This document shows positions 61,704 through 64,000 of a stretch of DNA of 64,000 bases, piece by piece. Below the pieces are notes generated by a model. It was given only the letters and a program-made list of their open reading frames with translations. It had not been told where the DNA came from and did no database searches. Every line of letters starts with the position of its first letter. The stretch's first letter is position 1. Made by a program: the position numbers and the translations under genes. The DNA lies in the IMG/VR virus record IMGVR_UViG_3300023179_009191, positions 1 through 64,000 of that record. One strand, written 5' to 3'. Source of the DNA: a virus.

Positions 61704-64000
61704 TTATTTCTTTGAATTGGCTATAGGACCATTCTGAATGGGTACACCATCTTGAAGAGATTGGGCTGCTTGTCTTACTTCTGCATTTGTATTTTTAAGA
61801 GTAAGCGGTAGATTTTTAAATGTATGACTATGTTTAGAAATTAAGATACTATCTTCATCTCTGCCTGTGCCATACACAACAATGGGCATATTGGCTGCAT
61901 TAATACCACCCGAGCCTAAATCTGAACCTTGCACAGGTAGAGGAGTTTGTGCATAAACAGTAACTGTATCATTATTACTATCGGTAAATGTACCTATGAC
62001 AGTACCTTGTGGTACATAACCAATGATGCCACTACCTGCTGCACCACCAAGCAAAGCAGATTTAGCTACACCATATCCAATTATTTTACCATTGCCGTTT
62101 GTAGGATCGGTTACTGCAGCACCATAGCATATGGTTTCATTAGTCTCTTGAATTTCTGCAGGTGCTGTTACATGTTGAACAAACAATTCTCCTTCATAAT
62201 AGCCACCACCTAAAACAATTGTATTCTTACTAACACCCAGAGTACTGTCTATCAATACTTGTTTTTTGTTTCTTTGTCTGATGCTTATGATATCGCCCAC
62301 TATGGATACTCTCTTGCCACCATCAATATTAATTTCATTTTCAGAGCCAATATTTACTTGCTCTCCTGCTACATTAGTAATAGTACCAGAAATATTAACT
62401 GGCCCATAAGATTTCATGTTTATTCCACCTGCCCCTACAAGAACATTGAACCTGTTGCATACACTTAGAGTATAATTTCCACCTGGTAAGTCAGTAACAT
62501 TAACATATTCATGCAACGGGGAGGGTTTTCTGTTTACGAAAGTACCATAATCAGCTATTCTTATTTCATTTGGATTCATTTTGCCTTTGGCATCTATTCG
62601 AATGGATCCAAAATCATTCATTACTGTACCAATGGTTTCTATTTTATGTTTTGAAATTTCTATTATTTCGCTACCACCAAGGCCTAATTTTTTTTCAATT
62701 TCAGATAAACTATTAATTTTTTCAGTAAAAAATTTGTTTATTAAAGCTTGTTTTGTAGAAGGTGTCCATTGGCCTTCAAAAGATGAAGGAGAAATTCCAG
62801 TGCCTCCACATGCAGGGCAGGGTTTATTGCCTAGAAATGTTGCAGGTGTTGAAGGAAATGTGGTACCATCAACAGCGCCGCCAAGCAATGTTACTGGCAA
62901 GCCATAACTAAAAGTTCCTGCTACCCCTGGATATAATACTGATTTGAAAATAACATTATTATAAATTGTATTTCCATATGTATAATTGCCTGTGCTGTCA
63001 CTATAAGAGGGTAGAACAATATTTTCAAAAGCAGGATTGTAGCTTATGTTGTATGTGAAATAGCTATTTTTGCTTTTTGTACAAACAGGGCATGGGGCAG
63101 CTGCCCCCATTTTCATTTGCTTTGAAGATGAAAATTTTAGTAATTTGTTTGAAAATTTATTTGCTCTTTGAATATCAAACATTTGCTTAACATCAGCTAG
63201 CTCAGAAACAATCTCCTTCCATTTATTAGCAATTTCAGAATTGATTTTACCAATTTTTTTATAAAAGTTTCCTGCTGTGTTTAAATCATAATCTCTTTCT
63301 GTATATTCATTTCTGTCTCCTTTTATGGTTAAGAATGAATCTTCAAGTACTAATTTTTGGTCATTTTTTGTGGCCAGCTCTATATTTGTAAAATTATTAA
63401 ATTCTTTGAAAGAGCCTGAATAATGAGTAAATTTTAAAGCCTCTTTATTGTCAGTATTTACAAATGCTAAGGTTCCACCTTTTTGATTGATTACAAATTT
63501 ATTTCTGTAAGTTTCGGTACTTAGTGTGGGGTCGTTGTTTACTTTGTTTTCAAATTCTCCAGGGTAATCAATACCAGCATCCGCTCTTATGTTTTCATTA
63601 TTAATATCTGTTGCAGATCCTGCAGAATATATGCTATTCCAATCCTCTGCTCCAAAAGATGAAGCAAAGTATACTGGCTTCATTGCATCGCCTGCTGCAA
63701 AGAAAATCCACAAGTGCGAGCCTACACAGGGTATAGAGAAAGAACCTTTGGCACTATTGCTGTATACTTCCGGTACATAGTTGTAACTTAATTTGTTTGC
63801 ATTATTTACGTTTGTTTCTCTTGGGTCATTGAATGCATCTTTTAATTTAAAAAAATCTAAATCAAATAAATTTCCAGGTTTTTCTCCAATATTATCATAA
63901 TTCTGGGAGTATGGTGTAATGTTGCTTGCATTTACTTCATTATTGTCCAGGTTGGTAGCAAATGTAGGGTTTTTATTGGAGTCACTTATGCTACCAACTT
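61704..64000 (-). CDS. gp5-like baseplate hub/spike protein, 5' end outside the window
   Basis: The frame is open without a stop to the right edge, so the 669-codon version from an internal TTG is only the C-terminal part of a longer protein. CVGSHLWIFFAAGDAMKPVYFAS fits the OB-fold of T4 gp5/VgrG hubs. Two zinc-like knuckles follow (CPVCTKS and CPACGGTG, about 100 residues apart), then a beta-rich region (EINIDGGKRVSIVGDIISIR...) like the gp5 beta-helix, and a C terminus with GTGRDEDSILISKHSH. The puncturing device of the tail tip. Lysozyme activity is not seen in this part. Confidence 0.8.
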   Translation of the reverse strand, partial: VGSISDSNKNPTFATNLDNNEVNASNITPYSQNYDNIGEKPGNLFDLDFFKLKDAFNDPRETNVNNANKLSYNYVPEVYSNSAKGSFSIPCVGSHLWIFFAAGDAMKPVYFASSFGAEDWNSIYSAGSATDINNENIRADAGIDYPGEFENKVNNDPTLSTETYRNKFVINQKGGTLAFVNTDNKEALKFTHYSGSFKEFNNFTNIELATKNDQKLVLEDSFLTIKGDRNEYTERDYDLNTAGNFYKKIGKINSEIANKWKEIVSELADVKQMFDIQRANKFSNKLLKFSSSKQMKMGAAAPCPVCTKSKNSYFTYNISYNPAFENIVLPSYSDSTGNYTYGNTIYNNVIFKSVLYPGVAGTFSYGLPVTLLGGAVDGTTFPSTPATFLGNKPCPACGGTGISPSSFEGQWTPSTKQALINKFFTEKINSLSEIEKKLGLGGSEIIEISKHKIETIGTVMNDFGSIRIDAKGKMNPNEIRIADYGTFVNRKPSPLHEYVNVTDLPGGNYTLSVCNRFNVLVGAGGINMKSYGPVNISGTITNVAGEQVNIGSENEINIDGGKRVSIVGDIISIRQRNKKQVLIDSTLGVSKNTIVLGGGYYEGELFVQHVTAPAEIQETNETICYGAAVTDPTNGNGKIIGYGVAKSALLGGAAGSGIIGYVPQGTVIGTFTDSNNDTVTVYAQTPLPVQGSDLGSGGINAANMPIVVYGTGRDEDSILISKHSHTFKNLPLTLKNTNAEVRQAAQSLQDGVPIQNGPIANSKK

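Noticed and set aside
1-64000. Insertion sequences, integrase or attachment sites
   Set aside because: No transposase or integrase motif and no terminal inverted repeats flanking a mobile unit were seen; only the HNH genes look mobile.

Overview
The window looks like part of a large, AT-rich, T4-related myophage genome, and nothing in it looks chromosomal. Evidence: class Ia ribonucleotide reductase (nrdA, nrdB), ThyX, a T4 RNase H-type 5'-3' exonuclease, a phage GH24 lysozyme, a gp5-like baseplate hub, giant tail fibres with S74 chaperone ends, HNH homing endonucleases, tRNAs, T4-type late promoters (TATAAATA) and dozens of tiny tightly packed ORFs. The host is inferred, not seen. PEP-CTERM exported proteins with autotransporter-type beta-strand repeats, plus an Hc1-like histone, suggest a Gram-negative PEP-CTERM bacterium, possibly of the Verrucomicrobiota/Planctomycetes/Chlamydiae group.

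Layout. 1-750: edge of a late gene with an ExoX-C-like domain. 903-6677: hsp20, then a cassette of exported PEP-CTERM proteins including a GH16 glucanase. 6674-11538: UvdE, flap exonuclease, small accessory genes. 11658-19230 (minus): two tail fibres built of about 17-residue (51-bp) repeats. 19315-27552: small early genes, an FMN reductase, a nuclease-fold protein, a DUF2384-like antitoxin, ThyX, a tRNA-like gene and a small RNA. 27551-31280 (minus): virion proteins. 31335-50905 (plus): a dense early-gene block with a RadA-like ATPase, SprT-like protease, nucleotidyltransferase, tRNA-His, tRNA-Met, a second small RNA, and two antisense HNH genes. 51006-55723: short late genes, Hc1-like protein, PRTase, 3D-domain protein and lysozyme. 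55704-64000: S74 fibre, holin-like protein, nrdA, nrdB and a gp5-like hub cut by the window edge.

The most striking property is regulatory. Some thirty transcription units on the plus strand begin with a sigma70-like promoter (TTGAC-N16-CATAAT or TATAAT), followed by six bases and then the ATG, often ATGATG. About twenty late units carry an [N]ATAAATA octamer followed by five bases and the start codon. In both cases the expected transcription start coincides with the first base of the start codon, so lead genes of both temporal classes should be leaderless mRNAs. Downstream genes follow by ATGA or TAATG overlaps. A few genes (hsp20, the 5831 gene, the 36361 gene) have clear Shine-Dalgarno sequences. 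Two intergenic stretches (27399-27552 and 45490-45635) combine the same early promoter with a terminator and strong pairing and look like unannotated phage small RNAs.

All calls come from reading the sequence. No database search or folding program was run. Family names rest on motif recognition, and most small ORFs have no recognisable function.
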